Origin: Pseudotamlana agarivorans
GTDB taxonomy: Bacteria > Bacteroidota > Bacteroidia > Flavobacteriales > Flavobacteriaceae
Assembly (NCBI RefSeq): GCF_018860245.1
Contig: NZ_JAHKPD010000003.1
Location: forward strand, 1-64,000
DNA length: 64,000 nucleotides
Reading direction: 5' to 3'
This document shows positions 42,875 through 52,293 of this stretch, piece after piece. Made by a program: the position numbers and the translations under genes. Positions within the stretch are counted from its first letter, which is position 1, and the number at the start of each line of letters is the position of its first letter. The notes below the pieces were generated by a model. That model worked only from the letters and a program-made list of their open reading frames with translations. It did not search any database and had not been told where the DNA came from.

Positions 42875-44182
42875 TTATTCGTTCTTCCAGTTTAATCGAT
42901 CCATTTGATTGTATGGCCAAGGGGCTCCATTATTCTCAATATTAGTCATCATATTATTGAGTTCTGTTGGTGCTGCCGATTGCTCCATAACCAAATAACG
43001 ACGCATTTCTAATATTATGGATAAGGGGTCGATACTTACAGGGCATTCCTCTACACATGCATTACAGGTCGTGCAAGCCCAAAGTTCTTCATTTGTGATG
43101 TAATCGCCTAATAACTGCTTGCCATCATCTTTAAATTCGCCGTTATTGGCATCGATATTTTTACCAACCTCTTCTAGACGGTCTCTGGTATCCATCATGA
43201 TTTTTCGAGGTGATAATTTTTTTCCGGTTAAATTTGCAGGACATGACGATGTACAACGACCACATTCGGTACAGGTATAAGCACCTAATAATTGGACCCA
43301 ATTTAAATCTTGAACATCGCTGGCTCCAAATTTAGCAGGTACATCTTCTTCGGCTCCTTCTTCTGGAGCAGCAAAAGGATCTGCATTAGGATCCATCATC
43401 ATTTTTACCTCATTGGTAACCGCTTCTAAATTGTTTAATTCACCTTTAAGTTTTAATTTACCATAATAGGTGTTTGGAAAGGCCAATAAAATATGCAGGT
43501 GTTTTGAAAAATACAGGTAGTTTAAGAATACTAAAATTCCTAAAATATGTAACCACCATGCGCCTCTTTCAATAAAGTGTAAGGTTGTTTCGGTAAGGCC
43601 GCCAAATAGAGGTGCTATAAATTGACTGATAACATTTCCTGAATTCATAGCTTGAAAATGCACATCGGTTGCATTCATGACTAAAAACAACGTCATAAGT
43701 ACCATTTCGAAATACAGAATGAAATTTCCGTCGTTTTTTGGCCAACTGGTCATTTCGCTTTTCCAAAAGCGAGCTACTTTAATAACGTTTCTTCTTAACC
43801 AAAAAATAGTGACAGAAACAAAAACCAATACGGCTAGAATTTCAAAAAAACCAATTAAAAATCCATAAGCCGCTCCTAGTGATGAAAATATACGATGTGT
43901 ACCAAAAAGACCATCGATAATAATTTCTAAAACTTCAATATTTATAATAATAAAGCCCACGTAAACAATAACATGGAGAAATCCAGAAACTGGACGACGC
44001 ACCATTTTACTTTGCCCTAAGGCAATGCGTGCCATGTTTTTAAAACGTTCTGATTTGTTATCACTAACATCTACATCCTGACCTAATTTGATATTACGGA
44101 TGAGCTTTTTTACATTTTTTGCAAAATACCCAAAACCCAAAATTAGGGCAATAGCGAATATTATGTTTGGCAAATACTGCAT
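42875..44182 (-). CDS. Membrane (Fe-S)-binding protein, HdrC/NarI-like fusion
   Basis: 435 residues. About five N-terminal membrane helices (first at about 5-20, PNIIFAIALILGFGYF; others around 70, 100, 150 and 210) resemble a heme-b nitrate-reductase-gamma type domain. The C-terminal domain has two 4Fe-4S motifs, CTECGRCTSSCP and CTTCNACVEECP. It likely takes electrons from or to quinones and passes them to the CCG protein encoded next. The family is common in Bacteroidota; the physiological partner is unknown. Confidence 0.9.
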   Translation of the reverse strand: MQYLPNIIFAIALILGFGYFAKNVKKLIRNIKLGQDVDVSDNKSERFKNMARIALGQSKMVRRPVSGFLHVIVYVGFIIINIEVLEIIIDGLFGTHRIFSSLGAAYGFLIGFFEILAVLVFVSVTIFWLRRNVIKVARFWKSEMTSWPKNDGNFILYFEMVLMTLFLVMNATDVHFQAMNSGNVISQFIAPLFGGLTETTLHFIERGAWWLHILGILVFLNYLYFSKHLHILLAFPNTYYGKLKLKGELNNLEAVTNEVKMMMDPNADPFAAPEEGAEEDVPAKFGASDVQDLNWVQLLGAYTCTECGRCTSSCPANLTGKKLSPRKIMMDTRDRLEEVGKNIDANNGEFKDDGKQLLGDYITNEELWACTTCNACVEECPVSIDPLSIILEMRRYLVMEQSAAPTELNNMMTNIENNGAPWPYNQMDRLNWKNE

Positions 44183-44188
44183 ATGAAA

Positions 44189-45124
44189 TTAGTTAGTTTC
44201 TTCGTTTTCTTGGTATGGAATTTCTCTTTTAGATAAGATTCTAGTATACCTGTTTGGGTGAAGTTTAATATCTCTAATAAGTTCCTCTAATTCGCTAGTC
44301 GCTGCTTCAAGATTATTATATAAAGCCTCATCTTTCAATAATTTACCCATGCTCCCTTTGCCGTTTTGTAAGTTATTCATTAACATATCAAACCGCTTAA
44401 GAGTTGATTCTAAATCTCCAACAATATTAGAGCCTGCAAGTGCATTGGATACGCCTTTTAAATCGGCAGTAATTTCATCTGCATTGGCTAACACATGATT
44501 TAAATGGGTTTGATTACCAGAAACAATTTGATTTAAGGATTGTGACGTTTTTTTAAGGCCACTCATGGTTTGACTTAGTTCTGCAATGCTTGTTTTTAGA
44601 CTTGCTTTAGCTTCAGGATTCAAAACTTCATTTAAGCTACCAATTAAGACGTTCATATTGGTAATCATTTTTTTAGCCTGTTCTTGTATCGGTTCTAGTT
44701 TTTCGCCAACCAAATCAATCATGCCTTCTTTTACGCGACTTTTTAGAATCGTACCGCTCTGTGCCGTTTCTGCGCCATCAAAAGCCGGAATTATAGCAAC
44801 TGCCTTACCACCAAGTAGTCCAGTGTCGTAAAGTTCGGCAGTACTATTTTTTGAAAACACAAAATCGCTTTCAATTAAAAGTTCTGTAACCAAATTTCCT
44901 GATCCGTCATTTTTAAAACTTATATCTGAAACTTTACCTACATTTAAACCACTAATGGTTACTGGTGTTGATGGCACTAAACCTTCTACATTTTTAAACT
45001 CCGTATAATAGGTTTTTGAGGAGTCGAGTAAATTGTGTCCTTTTAGAAAGTTGAATCCAAAAATAAAAAGGACGATTCCTACGATTACCAGTATGGCTGT
45101 TTTTACTTCTCTTGATATCTTCAA
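44189..45124 (-). CDS. MlaD/MCE-domain protein
   Basis: 311 residues. One N-terminal membrane helix (about 9-27, VKTAILVIVGIVLFIFGFNF) and a single MCE domain (about 35-115: TYYTEFKNVEGLVPSTPVTI, GLNVGKVSDISF, LLGGKAVAIIPA) are followed by a long helical region. MCE proteins form periplasmic rings that move phospholipids between membranes. The permease and ATPase partners (MlaE, MlaF) are not in the window. It starts 51 bp after the amidase and ends 6 bp before the membrane Fe-S gene. Confidence 0.93.
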   Translation of the reverse strand: MKISREVKTAILVIVGIVLFIFGFNFLKGHNLLDSSKTYYTEFKNVEGLVPSTPVTISGLNVGKVSDISFKNDGSGNLVTELLIESDFVFSKNSTAELYDTGLLGGKAVAIIPAFDGAETAQSGTILKSRVKEGMIDLVGEKLEPIQEQAKKMITNMNVLIGSLNEVLNPEAKASLKTSIAELSQTMSGLKKTSQSLNQIVSGNQTHLNHVLANADEITADLKGVSNALAGSNIVGDLESTLKRFDMLMNNLQNGKGSMGKLLKDEALYNNLEAATSELEELIRDIKLHPNRYTRILSKREIPYQENEETN

Positions 45125-45175
45125 AATTAATGTATTTGGTGCAACAAATTTAGTATATATTTATGAAGAACTGCT

Positions 45176-46306
45176 CTAATTGCTTATTGATTTTAAAGCT
45201 TCGCTCAAAGGGACTTTATTCCCATCTTTAAATGCAACAATAAAGCTTGAAGGGTATCCGTTCTTCTTAGCTTCAGATTGAAAGCTCTTAATCTTCTCAT
45301 AACTAGAAGTATTACCGTAATAATACTTATATAAGCCTGCCGTTTTTATACTTGATATTGATTGCAACCCATTAAAATTATAAGGCTTACTTTCTATAAA
45401 TTTAGAACTTGCTGCTATTTGTACTTTAAATACAATGTTTGTGTTATTTTCAGGTATCTCTTTACTTTCCATGACTTGTGAAGAAGTTTCTTCTATCACA
45501 TTTTCTACAGGTATATAGCCCTGAACACTTTTATCCAATCCTTTTTTGTATTCTAAAATGGCTTTAAAAATAGCGTCCGAAATTTGCTGTTGGCCTTTTG
45601 ATGAGTTCAAATAAGCACCTTCTTTTTTATAACTTAAAAAACCAATTTCAACTAAAACACTTGGCATTACAGTTTGATGTAATACAATAAAACCAGCTTG
45701 TTTTACTCCGCGATTTTTTCTTTTTAAATTATTTGTAAAAGCATTTTGAATTAGACTAGCTAACATGATACTTTGATCTAAATATTCTTCCTGACTTAAT
45801 AAAATACTCATCACAGATTCAGGAGAATTAGGGTTGAAGCCGGCATAGTTCTTCTCATAGTCATCCTCCATAAATATCACGGAGTTTTCCTTTTTTGCCA
45901 CTTCAAAATTTGTTTTATTTCTATGAGTACCTAGCACAAAAGTTTCTGTTCCGTGTGCTGAAGAGCCATGTGCATTACAATGAACAGATACAAATAAATC
46001 GGCGTTTGCCTCGTTTGCTATTTTTCCGCGAACAAACAGATCAATAAATTTATCGCTCTTTCTGGTGTAAATAACCTTAATATCTGAGTTTTTCTCTAAT
46101 AGTTTACCAACTTTAAGCACCACTTTTAAGGCGATCTCCTTTTCTAAATAACCACTCCCTGTATTACCAGAATCGGAGCCACCATGACCAGCATCTAAAA
46201 CAACAACAAACTTTTTAACGGGTTTATCGTTATCTGCATGAGCAAAAGAGGTACATGTTAAACCTATAATTATAAATACGAAATGTAATATTTTATGCGT
46301 TTTCAT
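45176..46306 (-). CDS. N-acetylmuramoyl-L-alanine amidase, Amidase_3, with SPOR-like C terminus
   Basis: About 376 residues from ATG 46306, which places a signal peptide (KTHKILHFVFIIIGLTCTSF) at the N terminus; a longer ORF to 46384 starts in non-coding-like sequence. The Amidase_3 zinc site is seen in VVLDAGHGGSDSG, with downstream SVHCNAHG, and the catalytic Glu in SVLVEIGFLS. It cleaves the bond between MurNAc and the stem peptide. The last ~85 residues (FKVQIAASSKFIESKPYNF, YKYYYGNTSSYEKIKSFQ) look like a SPOR peptidoglycan-binding domain, suggesting septal location. Confidence 0.93.
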   Translation of the reverse strand: MKTHKILHFVFIIIGLTCTSFAHADNDKPVKKFVVVLDAGHGGSDSGNTGSGYLEKEIALKVVLKVGKLLEKNSDIKVIYTRKSDKFIDLFVRGKIANEANADLFVSVHCNAHGSSAHGTETFVLGTHRNKTNFEVAKKENSVIFMEDDYEKNYAGFNPNSPESVMSILLSQEEYLDQSIMLASLIQNAFTNNLKRKNRGVKQAGFIVLHQTVMPSVLVEIGFLSYKKEGAYLNSSKGQQQISDAIFKAILEYKKGLDKSVQGYIPVENVIEETSSQVMESKEIPENNTNIVFKVQIAASSKFIESKPYNFNGLQSISSIKTAGLYKYYYGNTSSYEKIKSFQSEAKKNGYPSSFIVAFKDGNKVPLSEALKSISN

Positions 46307-46429
46307 CTGATAAATCCTATTTTCACTAACTGGTATTAATAAGCAAATAAATAATAATTTAATATCTAATAAACTCAAATACAATGTCTTTTATTTAGCT
46401 TTAACAATTATTAATCAAAATTTATTGCT

Positions 46430-46437
46430 CAAATGTA
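46430..46437 (-). promoter_or_regulatory. -7 promoter box for the amidase-MlaD-FeS operon
   Basis: Minus strand reads TACATTTG, an exact TAnnTTTG match, 123 bp from the amidase ATG. No -33 TTTG lies at 19 bp. It is divergent from the box at 46502. Confidence 0.4.
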
Positions 46438-46501
46438 TTGAGCAACTTTTTTAATTTTTAATTTTTAATTGATAATTAAATCAATCCCAAAAAAATATAT
46501 G

Positions 46502-46509
46502 TAATTTTG
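46502..46509 (+). promoter_or_regulatory. -7 promoter box for the LptD-like gene
   Basis: TAATTTTG matches TAnnTTTG. It overlaps the in-frame TTG at 46507, so that TTG is unlikely to be the translation start; the TTG at 46558 fits better. Confidence 0.55.
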
Positions 46510-46557
46510 GCTTTTCAAAAACTGAGCCAATCCGTTACAAAAATACATTTAAAAGCG

Positions 46558-49275
46558 TTGCGTACAAACAACTTTAAAATACTTTTTGCACTAAGTTTTA
46601 CAGTGTTTATCAACACGTTTAGCTTCGCTCAAGACATTCCTAATAAGGAACGAAAGATTGACCGAAAAGTTATCGATCCAGCCGAAAGGGATTCCTTTCT
46701 ACTCTCAACCGATAGCCTTGCCACAACTGAAGTTTCCGAAAAATCTCAAGATTCTACATTAACAGACTCCATAACTCCTAAAAAAGATTTTTTAGAACAT
46801 ACGGTTACTTATCACGCCGAAGATTCCACAACATTCAATCAAAAAGAACATAAATTATATTTATATAACCAAGCTAAAATTGTTTATGGAGACATGAACA
46901 TTCTGGCTGGTGATATTACTATTGATTATGTTAAAAATACGGTTTATGCTAAAGGTATAACTGATTCAATAGGAGGTTATACGCAAAAACCAGTATTTAC
47001 TCAAGGCACTAATGTAGTTGAACCAGACTCCATACTTTTTAATACGAAATCTAAAAAGGCCCTTATTTACAACTCTAAAACCGAACAAGGGGAAGGCACC
47101 GTAATTGCTAAAATTACTAAAAAGGAAAACGATTCTGTTTATTTTGTAAAAGATGCTAAGTACACTACTGCCGAGGACCTTGAAGATCCTGATTATTACA
47201 TAAAATTAAGAAAGGCTAAAATAGTACCGGGGAAAAAGATTGTAACCGGCTTGGCTAATATTTTTATTTATAACGTACCAACACCTGTAGGCTTACCTTT
47301 TGGTTTTTTTCCGCAAAGTGAAAAGCAAACTTCAGGAGTTATTATTCCAACTTTCGGAGAACAAAATGACCGCGGTTATTTTTTACAAAACGGGGGGTAT
47401 TATTTTGCTGTAAGTGATTATATCGATTTAACGGTATTAGGGGATTATTATACAAATGGTAGTTATGCAGCTCGATTAGAAAGCAACTACGCAAAACGTT
47501 ACCGATACAGAGGTAGTTTTGGCTTTCGTTATGAAAACATTATAATAAGCGAACGTGGTTTTCCTGATTATTCTAGTAGTAAAATATACAACTTACGTTG
47601 GTCCCATAGTCAAGACGCTAAGGCCAATCCAAGCTCTCGATTTTCAGCTTCCGTTAACTTAGGTAGTAGTCAATATTACCAAATATCAAACAACCAAGTT
47701 AATGTAAGTAATCGTTTAAATAATACATTATCATCTTCGGTTTCATATTCAAAAACTTTCCAAGGTGAGCCACAAGTAAATTATAGTGTTACTGCAACAC
47801 ATTCACAAAATTCACAAACCGAAGTTATAAACATGACCTTACCTACATTTCAAGGTAGTGTGGGCCGAATGTATCCGTTTGCCTCAAAATCAGGATCAAA
47901 GAAAGGTTTAATTCAAAATATTAACTTACAATACAATTTAAGAGGGGAAAATAGAATTGAGACAACAGATTCTTTATTTTTCAAAAAGGAAATGTGGGAC
48001 GAAGCTAGAGCTGGATTTCAGCACACTATACCTTTAACGACAAATTTCAAATTATTTAAATATTTTAGCTTAAGCGCAGGGTCAAGTTATAATGAAGTTT
48101 GGACATTTAAAACGGTAAACAAATACTACGATTCTGTAAACGAAGAAGAAGTTGAAGAAACCGTTAATGGTTTTGATTCCTATAGAACTTACAATTTTAG
48201 TACTAGCATGGGAACAACTGTTTATGGTATGTTTAATTTTGAAAAGGAAGGGCAAGACCGGAGAATTAAGGCTATTAGGCATGTTATGAGACCATCTGTG
48301 AGTTATAACATCAATCCTTCTTTTGATAATTATTATGACTCTTATGAGGTTGTTGATGCCGATGGTAACACAAGTGCCGACGTTGAATATACCCGATTTG
48401 AAAATAGTATTTTTGGTCAGCCTAATCAAACATTTTCAAGTGCCGTAGGTTTAACGCTTTCTAACAATTTAGAAGCAAAAGTACGTGATAGAGACAGTAC
48501 TGCAACAGAGGCAAAAAAAGTCGTATTATTAAACAACTTAAATTTCTCAACATCTTATAATGTTGCTGGAGATTCCCTAAAATGGAGTCCAGTACGTATG
48601 AGTGGTGGTACACAACTTTTTAAAAACCAACTTAGCATTAACTTTGGAGCCACACTAGATCCTTACGCTCTTGATAACAACAATAATCGAATTGAAAAAT
48701 TCAATATAGATAACGGCGGTAGTTTATTTAGGTTAACAAGCGGTAATTTAACAGCTAGTTGGTCACTTTCGAACAAAGGTAAAGGTGCTGCTAAAGATGG
48801 TTTAACCGATAAAAACATTGATGAAAATTTACGTGGTGGTGGACGTGATGATGATTTGTTTGGTGTTTCTGAAGATTTTGCTAAAGAACAAAAGTCTACA
48901 GATAAGGAGAAAGAAGAAAAACCAAATGAATTTTATCACCATAAAATACCTTGGAGTTTAAGGCTTGCATATGCAGTAAACTATTCCAATTCGAAAAGGC
49001 AAAATGAAATATCATCACATTCCTTGATGTTTTCTGGAGATATACAATTATCAGAGAATTGGACCATAGGAGCGTCATCTGGTTACGACTTTAAAAACCT
49101 AGGTTTTACACCAACACAGTTACGTTTTGAACGTGATTTATTAAGTTGGCGTATGAATTTTAGCTGGACACCATTTGGAGATTACAAATCATGGAATTTC
49201 TTTATTGGTATTAAATCTAGTATCTTACAAGATCTTAAATACGAAAAACGTAGACAACCGGATATCAACTTATAA
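46558..49275 (+). CDS. lptD: LPS-assembly protein LptD-like outer-membrane protein (OstA)
   Basis: About 905 residues. I place the start at TTG 46558 because MRTNNFKILFALSFTVFINTFSFA then reads as a clean signal peptide; there is no ATG nearby. An N-terminal OstA/LptA-type beta-jellyroll (about 80-185: NQAKIVYGDMNILAGDITID, QGTNVVEPDSILFNTKSKK) leads into a long beta-barrel of alternating strands (SASVNLGSSQYYQ, VSYSKTFQGEPQVNYSV). It ends with aromatic-rich strands and no terminal Phe. It inserts LPS at the cell surface if it is the true LptD; Bacteroidota carry paralogues. Confidence 0.8.
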   Translation: MRTNNFKILFALSFTVFINTFSFAQDIPNKERKIDRKVIDPAERDSFLLSTDSLATTEVSEKSQDSTLTDSITPKKDFLEHTVTYHAEDSTTFNQKEHKLYLYNQAKIVYGDMNILAGDITIDYVKNTVYAKGITDSIGGYTQKPVFTQGTNVVEPDSILFNTKSKKALIYNSKTEQGEGTVIAKITKKENDSVYFVKDAKYTTAEDLEDPDYYIKLRKAKIVPGKKIVTGLANIFIYNVPTPVGLPFGFFPQSEKQTSGVIIPTFGEQNDRGYFLQNGGYYFAVSDYIDLTVLGDYYTNGSYAARLESNYAKRYRYRGSFGFRYENIIISERGFPDYSSSKIYNLRWSHSQDAKANPSSRFSASVNLGSSQYYQISNNQVNVSNRLNNTLSSSVSYSKTFQGEPQVNYSVTATHSQNSQTEVINMTLPTFQGSVGRMYPFASKSGSKKGLIQNINLQYNLRGENRIETTDSLFFKKEMWDEARAGFQHTIPLTTNFKLFKYFSLSAGSSYNEVWTFKTVNKYYDSVNEEEVEETVNGFDSYRTYNFSTSMGTTVYGMFNFEKEGQDRRIKAIRHVMRPSVSYNINPSFDNYYDSYEVVDADGNTSADVEYTRFENSIFGQPNQTFSSAVGLTLSNNLEAKVRDRDSTATEAKKVVLLNNLNFSTSYNVAGDSLKWSPVRMSGGTQLFKNQLSINFGATLDPYALDNNNNRIEKFNIDNGGSLFRLTSGNLTASWSLSNKGKGAAKDGLTDKNIDENLRGGGRDDDLFGVSEDFAKEQKSTDKEKEEKPNEFYHHKIPWSLRLAYAVNYSNSKRQNEISSHSLMFSGDIQLSENWTIGASSGYDFKNLGFTPTQLRFERDLLSWRMNFSWTPFGDYKSWNFFIGIKSSILQDLKYEKRRQPDINL

Positions 49276-49304
49276 TACGTTTTATAACTGTTAATCACTT
49301 CCAT

Positions 49305-49688
49305 ATGAAAACAATTATTACTACTCCAAACGCCCCTGCCCCTATTGGGCCATATAATCAAGCCATATTAACTGGAAACACTTTATATACATCCGGTCAA
49401 ATTGCGATTCACCCAACTTCTGGAGCACTTATTTTGGAAGATATAACATCTGAAACAAGGCAAGTCATGAAAAATGTTGGTGCTATTTTGGAAGCTGCTG
49501 ATATGAATTTTTCGAACGTTATTAAATCTTCTATTTTTATAAGTAACATGGACGACTTTCAAAAAATAAACGAAGTTTATGGCAGTTTTTTTGATGATGA
49601 GACTGCACCAGCACGTGAAACTGTTCAAGTGGCTCGTTTACCAAAAAATGTAAATGTGGAAATTAGTGTTATTGCTATCAAGTCATAA
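49305..49688 (+). CDS. ridA: RidA/YjgF/Rid family enamine/imine deaminase
   Basis: 127 residues of the Rid fold. Signatures are APIGPYNQAI, GNTLYTSGQIAIHP, GAILEAADMNFSNVIKSSIF and ETVQVARLPKNVNVEISVIA; the conserved Arg that positions the imine substrate is in PARETVQV. RidA hydrolyses reactive 2-aminoacrylate and other enamines from PLP enzymes. It follows the LptD-like gene by 29 bp. Confidence 0.93.
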   Translation: MKTIITTPNAPAPIGPYNQAILTGNTLYTSGQIAIHPTSGALILEDITSETRQVMKNVGAILEAADMNFSNVIKSSIFISNMDDFQKINEVYGSFFDDETAPARETVQVARLPKNVNVEISVIAIKS

Positions 49689-49711
49689 CAGCAAAGTAGT
49701 TACTCTTTTAA

Positions 49712-51121
49712 TTATTTAATACTAGAATAACTTACCAATAACTCTTTAAGTTTATCAACTTCGATTGGTTTTGCTAAGAAATCATCAATGCCTGCTTCTT
49801 TTGCTTTTATAATATCTTCCTCAAAAGCGCTAGCCGAAACCGCAATAATTGGCGTGTTTCTTTCAGCATATTTATCGGTAGTTTTTATAAGTCGAGTCGC
49901 TTCATAACCATCCATATCTGGCATGTAAATGTCCATAAAAATTATATCAAAATCTAAAATTTTATACAATTCTACAGCTTCCAATCCATTTTTAACGAAA
50001 GTACAATCGGCACCATGGCGCTCCAAAAGCGCTTTTATTACCTTTTGATTTGTTCTATTATCTTCAGCAACCAATACATTTAACCTGTTTAATATAATAG
50101 GTTTTGTTTCAACCAAATCGCTTTTAATATTTAGCGTTTTCTTTAACTGTAAACTAAAATAAAAAGTAGAACCTTCATTCTCCTTACTTTCTATTTTTAA
50201 TTCACCCCCCATAAGTTCAACGAGTTGATGTGAAACTGAAAGTCCGATGCCTCCACCTCGATAATCTCGCAATAAATTAGATTTAGAAAGGTCGTTCTTA
50301 TTATTGAATAAAAATTTAACTTCCTCGGTGCTCATTCCAACGCCAGTGTCTTTTATATAAAAAGTTAGAAAAAGACTGTCATCAGTACCTATAGTTTGGT
50401 CTATTGTAACATTAATTTTCCCTGAATTAGTGAATTTAATGGCATTATTAATTAAGTTAATTAATACTTGTTGAATTTTAGCGGAATCAGCTAGCATTAA
50501 AAATTTATCATTATTTTCCGACAAAAATTTATAATCAAAATCCAAACCTTTCTCTAACGCTTGAAATTCGAAAACTTTTAATAGTTTCAGCAAATCGGCT
50601 TTTAAATCGATTGCTTTAAGATCTAGCTTAAATTTTCCGCGTTCAACAACAGCATTATCAGCAATCATATTTACCAGTTGAGAAATATGAAGCGACGAAT
50701 ATTCAGCAATTTCAACTTCAGCCAATCGGTCAGCCTCTAAATTTGACTGCTTCAACATGTTTAACATACCAAGAACCGTATTTAATGGCGTACGGATTTC
50801 ATAACTCATATTGGCCAAATAAATAGATTTTTGATCGGCTACTGTTTCAGCAACATCCAAATTTCGTTTTAATTCATCAACACGAAATTCTAAATTAGAC
50901 TTTATCACATCATTTTTTAATTGATTTTTAAAAAAATATTGAAGTCCGAACACCTGAAAAACAGCAATTAAGAACAATACTCCTGCAGCACTTTCTATGT
51001 ATATTTTTTTTTCGAGAAAGAGAAAGCCAATAACGAGAATAGATATAATACTTAAAGAAATCAGAAAAGATAGTTTATATCTACTTTTAATAGATTTCAA
51101 GAATTTTGGGGAACCCTTCAT
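49712..51121 (-). CDS. Hybrid sensor-kinase-like protein with Tyr in place of the H-box His
   Basis: 469 residues. Two membrane helices (about 18-37 and 44-63) and a coiled-coil linker precede a HisKA-like helix where the usual SHEIRTPLN reads SYEIRTPLN with Tyr107 (codon TAT). The HATPase_c domain is intact: N-box NLINNAIKF (222-230), G1 DTGVGMS (258-264), G2 GGGIGLS (289-295). A C-terminal receiver keeps Asp397 in FMDIYMPDMDG, the acidic pair in AEDN (352-355), and Lys451. With no phospho-acceptor His, autophosphorylation is not expected in the normal way. It may be a pseudokinase or be phosphorylated in trans. Confidence 0.88.
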   Translation of the reverse strand: MKGSPKFLKSIKSRYKLSFLISLSIISILVIGFLFLEKKIYIESAAGVLFLIAVFQVFGLQYFFKNQLKNDVIKSNLEFRVDELKRNLDVAETVADQKSIYLANMSYEIRTPLNTVLGMLNMLKQSNLEADRLAEVEIAEYSSLHISQLVNMIADNAVVERGKFKLDLKAIDLKADLLKLLKVFEFQALEKGLDFDYKFLSENNDKFLMLADSAKIQQVLINLINNAIKFTNSGKINVTIDQTIGTDDSLFLTFYIKDTGVGMSTEEVKFLFNNKNDLSKSNLLRDYRGGGIGLSVSHQLVELMGGELKIESKENEGSTFYFSLQLKKTLNIKSDLVETKPIILNRLNVLVAEDNRTNQKVIKALLERHGADCTFVKNGLEAVELYKILDFDIIFMDIYMPDMDGYEATRLIKTTDKYAERNTPIIAVSASAFEEDIIKAKEAGIDDFLAKPIEVDKLKELLVSYSSIK

Positions 51122-51137
51122 ACAGCATGGCTTTTAA

Positions 51138-51168
51138 CAAACATATCTATAATTTATAAATAAACAAA
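51138..51168 (-). promoter_or_regulatory. Full-consensus Bacteroidota promoter for the hybrid kinase
   Basis: On the minus strand TTTG (51165-51168) lies 19 bp before TATGTTTG (51138-51145). Both boxes and the spacing match the sigma-ABfr consensus. The -7 box ends 16 bp before the ATG, so the leader is about 10 nt. Confidence 0.75.
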
Positions 51169-51251
51169 ACGATTTAAGCCTATTAAATTGACGCTATATG
51201 CTAAAATTTGTTAAATTTATTTTAGGTTAATAACTTCATACAATAGAACAA

Positions 51252-52292
51252 ATGAGAATTGAATACGATATTAAATTAGGATTTAAGGATGTTATGATAA
51301 GACCTAAAAGGTCTACTTTAAAAAGTCGCTCTGAAGTAAGCCTGGAGCGAGAATTCAAATTTCTTCATAGTCCTTTTACATGGTCTGGAGTTCCAATAAT
51401 GTCTGCTAATATGGATACCGTAGGTACTTTTGAAATGGCCTTAGCTTTATCTAAAAAGCATCTATTTACTGCTATTCACAAACATTACTCTATAGACGAT
51501 TGGAAAGCCTTTATCTCTAATGCTCCAACCGGTATCGAAAACTATATTGCCGTAAGCACTGGTACAAGTGAAAAAGATACTATAAAATTATCTGAAGTAT
51601 TTAAAGTTTTTCCTGAATTAAAATTTATTTGCATTGATGTAGCCAATGGCTATTCGGAACATTTTACAGCATTCGTTCGCAAGACTAGAACACAGTTTCC
51701 AAATATGATTATTATAGCAGGAAATGTGGTTACAGGTGAGATGGTAGAAGAGTTATTAATCTCAGGAGCAGATATTGTAAAAGTAGGTATCGGACCTGGT
51801 TCTGTGTGTACAACTCGTGTAAAAACGGGAGTTGGTTACCCACAACTTTCAGCAATTATTGAATGTGCAGATGCTGCACACGGATTAGGGGGGCAGATTA
51901 TTAGTGATGGTGGGTGTACCACACCTGGAGATATTGCAAAAGCTTTTGGTGCTGGAGCAGATTTTGTAATGTTAGGCGGAATGTTAGCTGGTCATGATGA
52001 AAGTGGCGGTGAGATTATTGAAAAAAACGGAGAAGTTTTTAAAAAGTTTTATGGCATGAGCTCTGCCACTGCTATGGAAAAACACGTTGGTGGTGTTGCT
52101 GAATATCGTGCAAGTGAAGGTAAAACGGTGGAAGTACCTTACAAAGGGCCGGTTGAAAACAGCATTCAAGATATTTTAGGAGGCCTGAGAAGTACCTGTA
52201 CTTATGTTGGCGCTTCACGACTAAAAGAACTGACTAAACGTACTACTTTTATTAGAGTGAATGAACAGGAAAACAGGGTTTATAATAGTTAA
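51252..52292 (+). CDS. guaC: GMP reductase
   Basis: 346 residues of the IMPDH/GMPR TIM-barrel family. The catalytic loop is [11 protein letters not shown] with Cys186; other features are [24 protein letters not shown] and [10 protein letters not shown]. No CBS pair is present and the loop is GMPR-like (GPGSVCTTR then VKTGVGYPQ), so GMP to IMP conversion with NADPH is preferred over IMPDH. Length agrees with GuaC. It ends 1 bp from the convergent ABC pseudogene. Confidence 0.93.
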   Translation: MRIEYDIKLGFKDVMIRPKRSTLKSRSEVSLEREFKFLHSPFTWSGVPIMSANMDTVGTFEMALALSKKHLFTAIHKHYSIDDWKAFISNAPTGIENYIAVSTGTSEKDTIKLSEVFKVFPELKFICIDVANGYSEHFTAFVRKTRTQFPNMIIIAGNVVTGEMVEELLISGADIVKVGIGPGSVCTTRVKTGVGYPQLSAIIECADAAHGLGGQIISDGGCTTPGDIAKAFGAGADFVMLGGMLAGHDESGGEIIEKNGEVFKKFYGMSSATAMEKHVGGVAEYRASEGKTVEVPYKGPVENSIQDILGGLRSTCTYVGASRLKELTKRTTFIRVNEQENRVYNS

Positions 52293-52293
52293 T

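Noticed and set aside
46385-46501. Regulatory RNA between the amidase and LptD-like genes
   Set aside because: The divergent spacer is simple A/T-rich sequence with TTAATTTTT iterations and two -7 boxes, with no stable fold evident.
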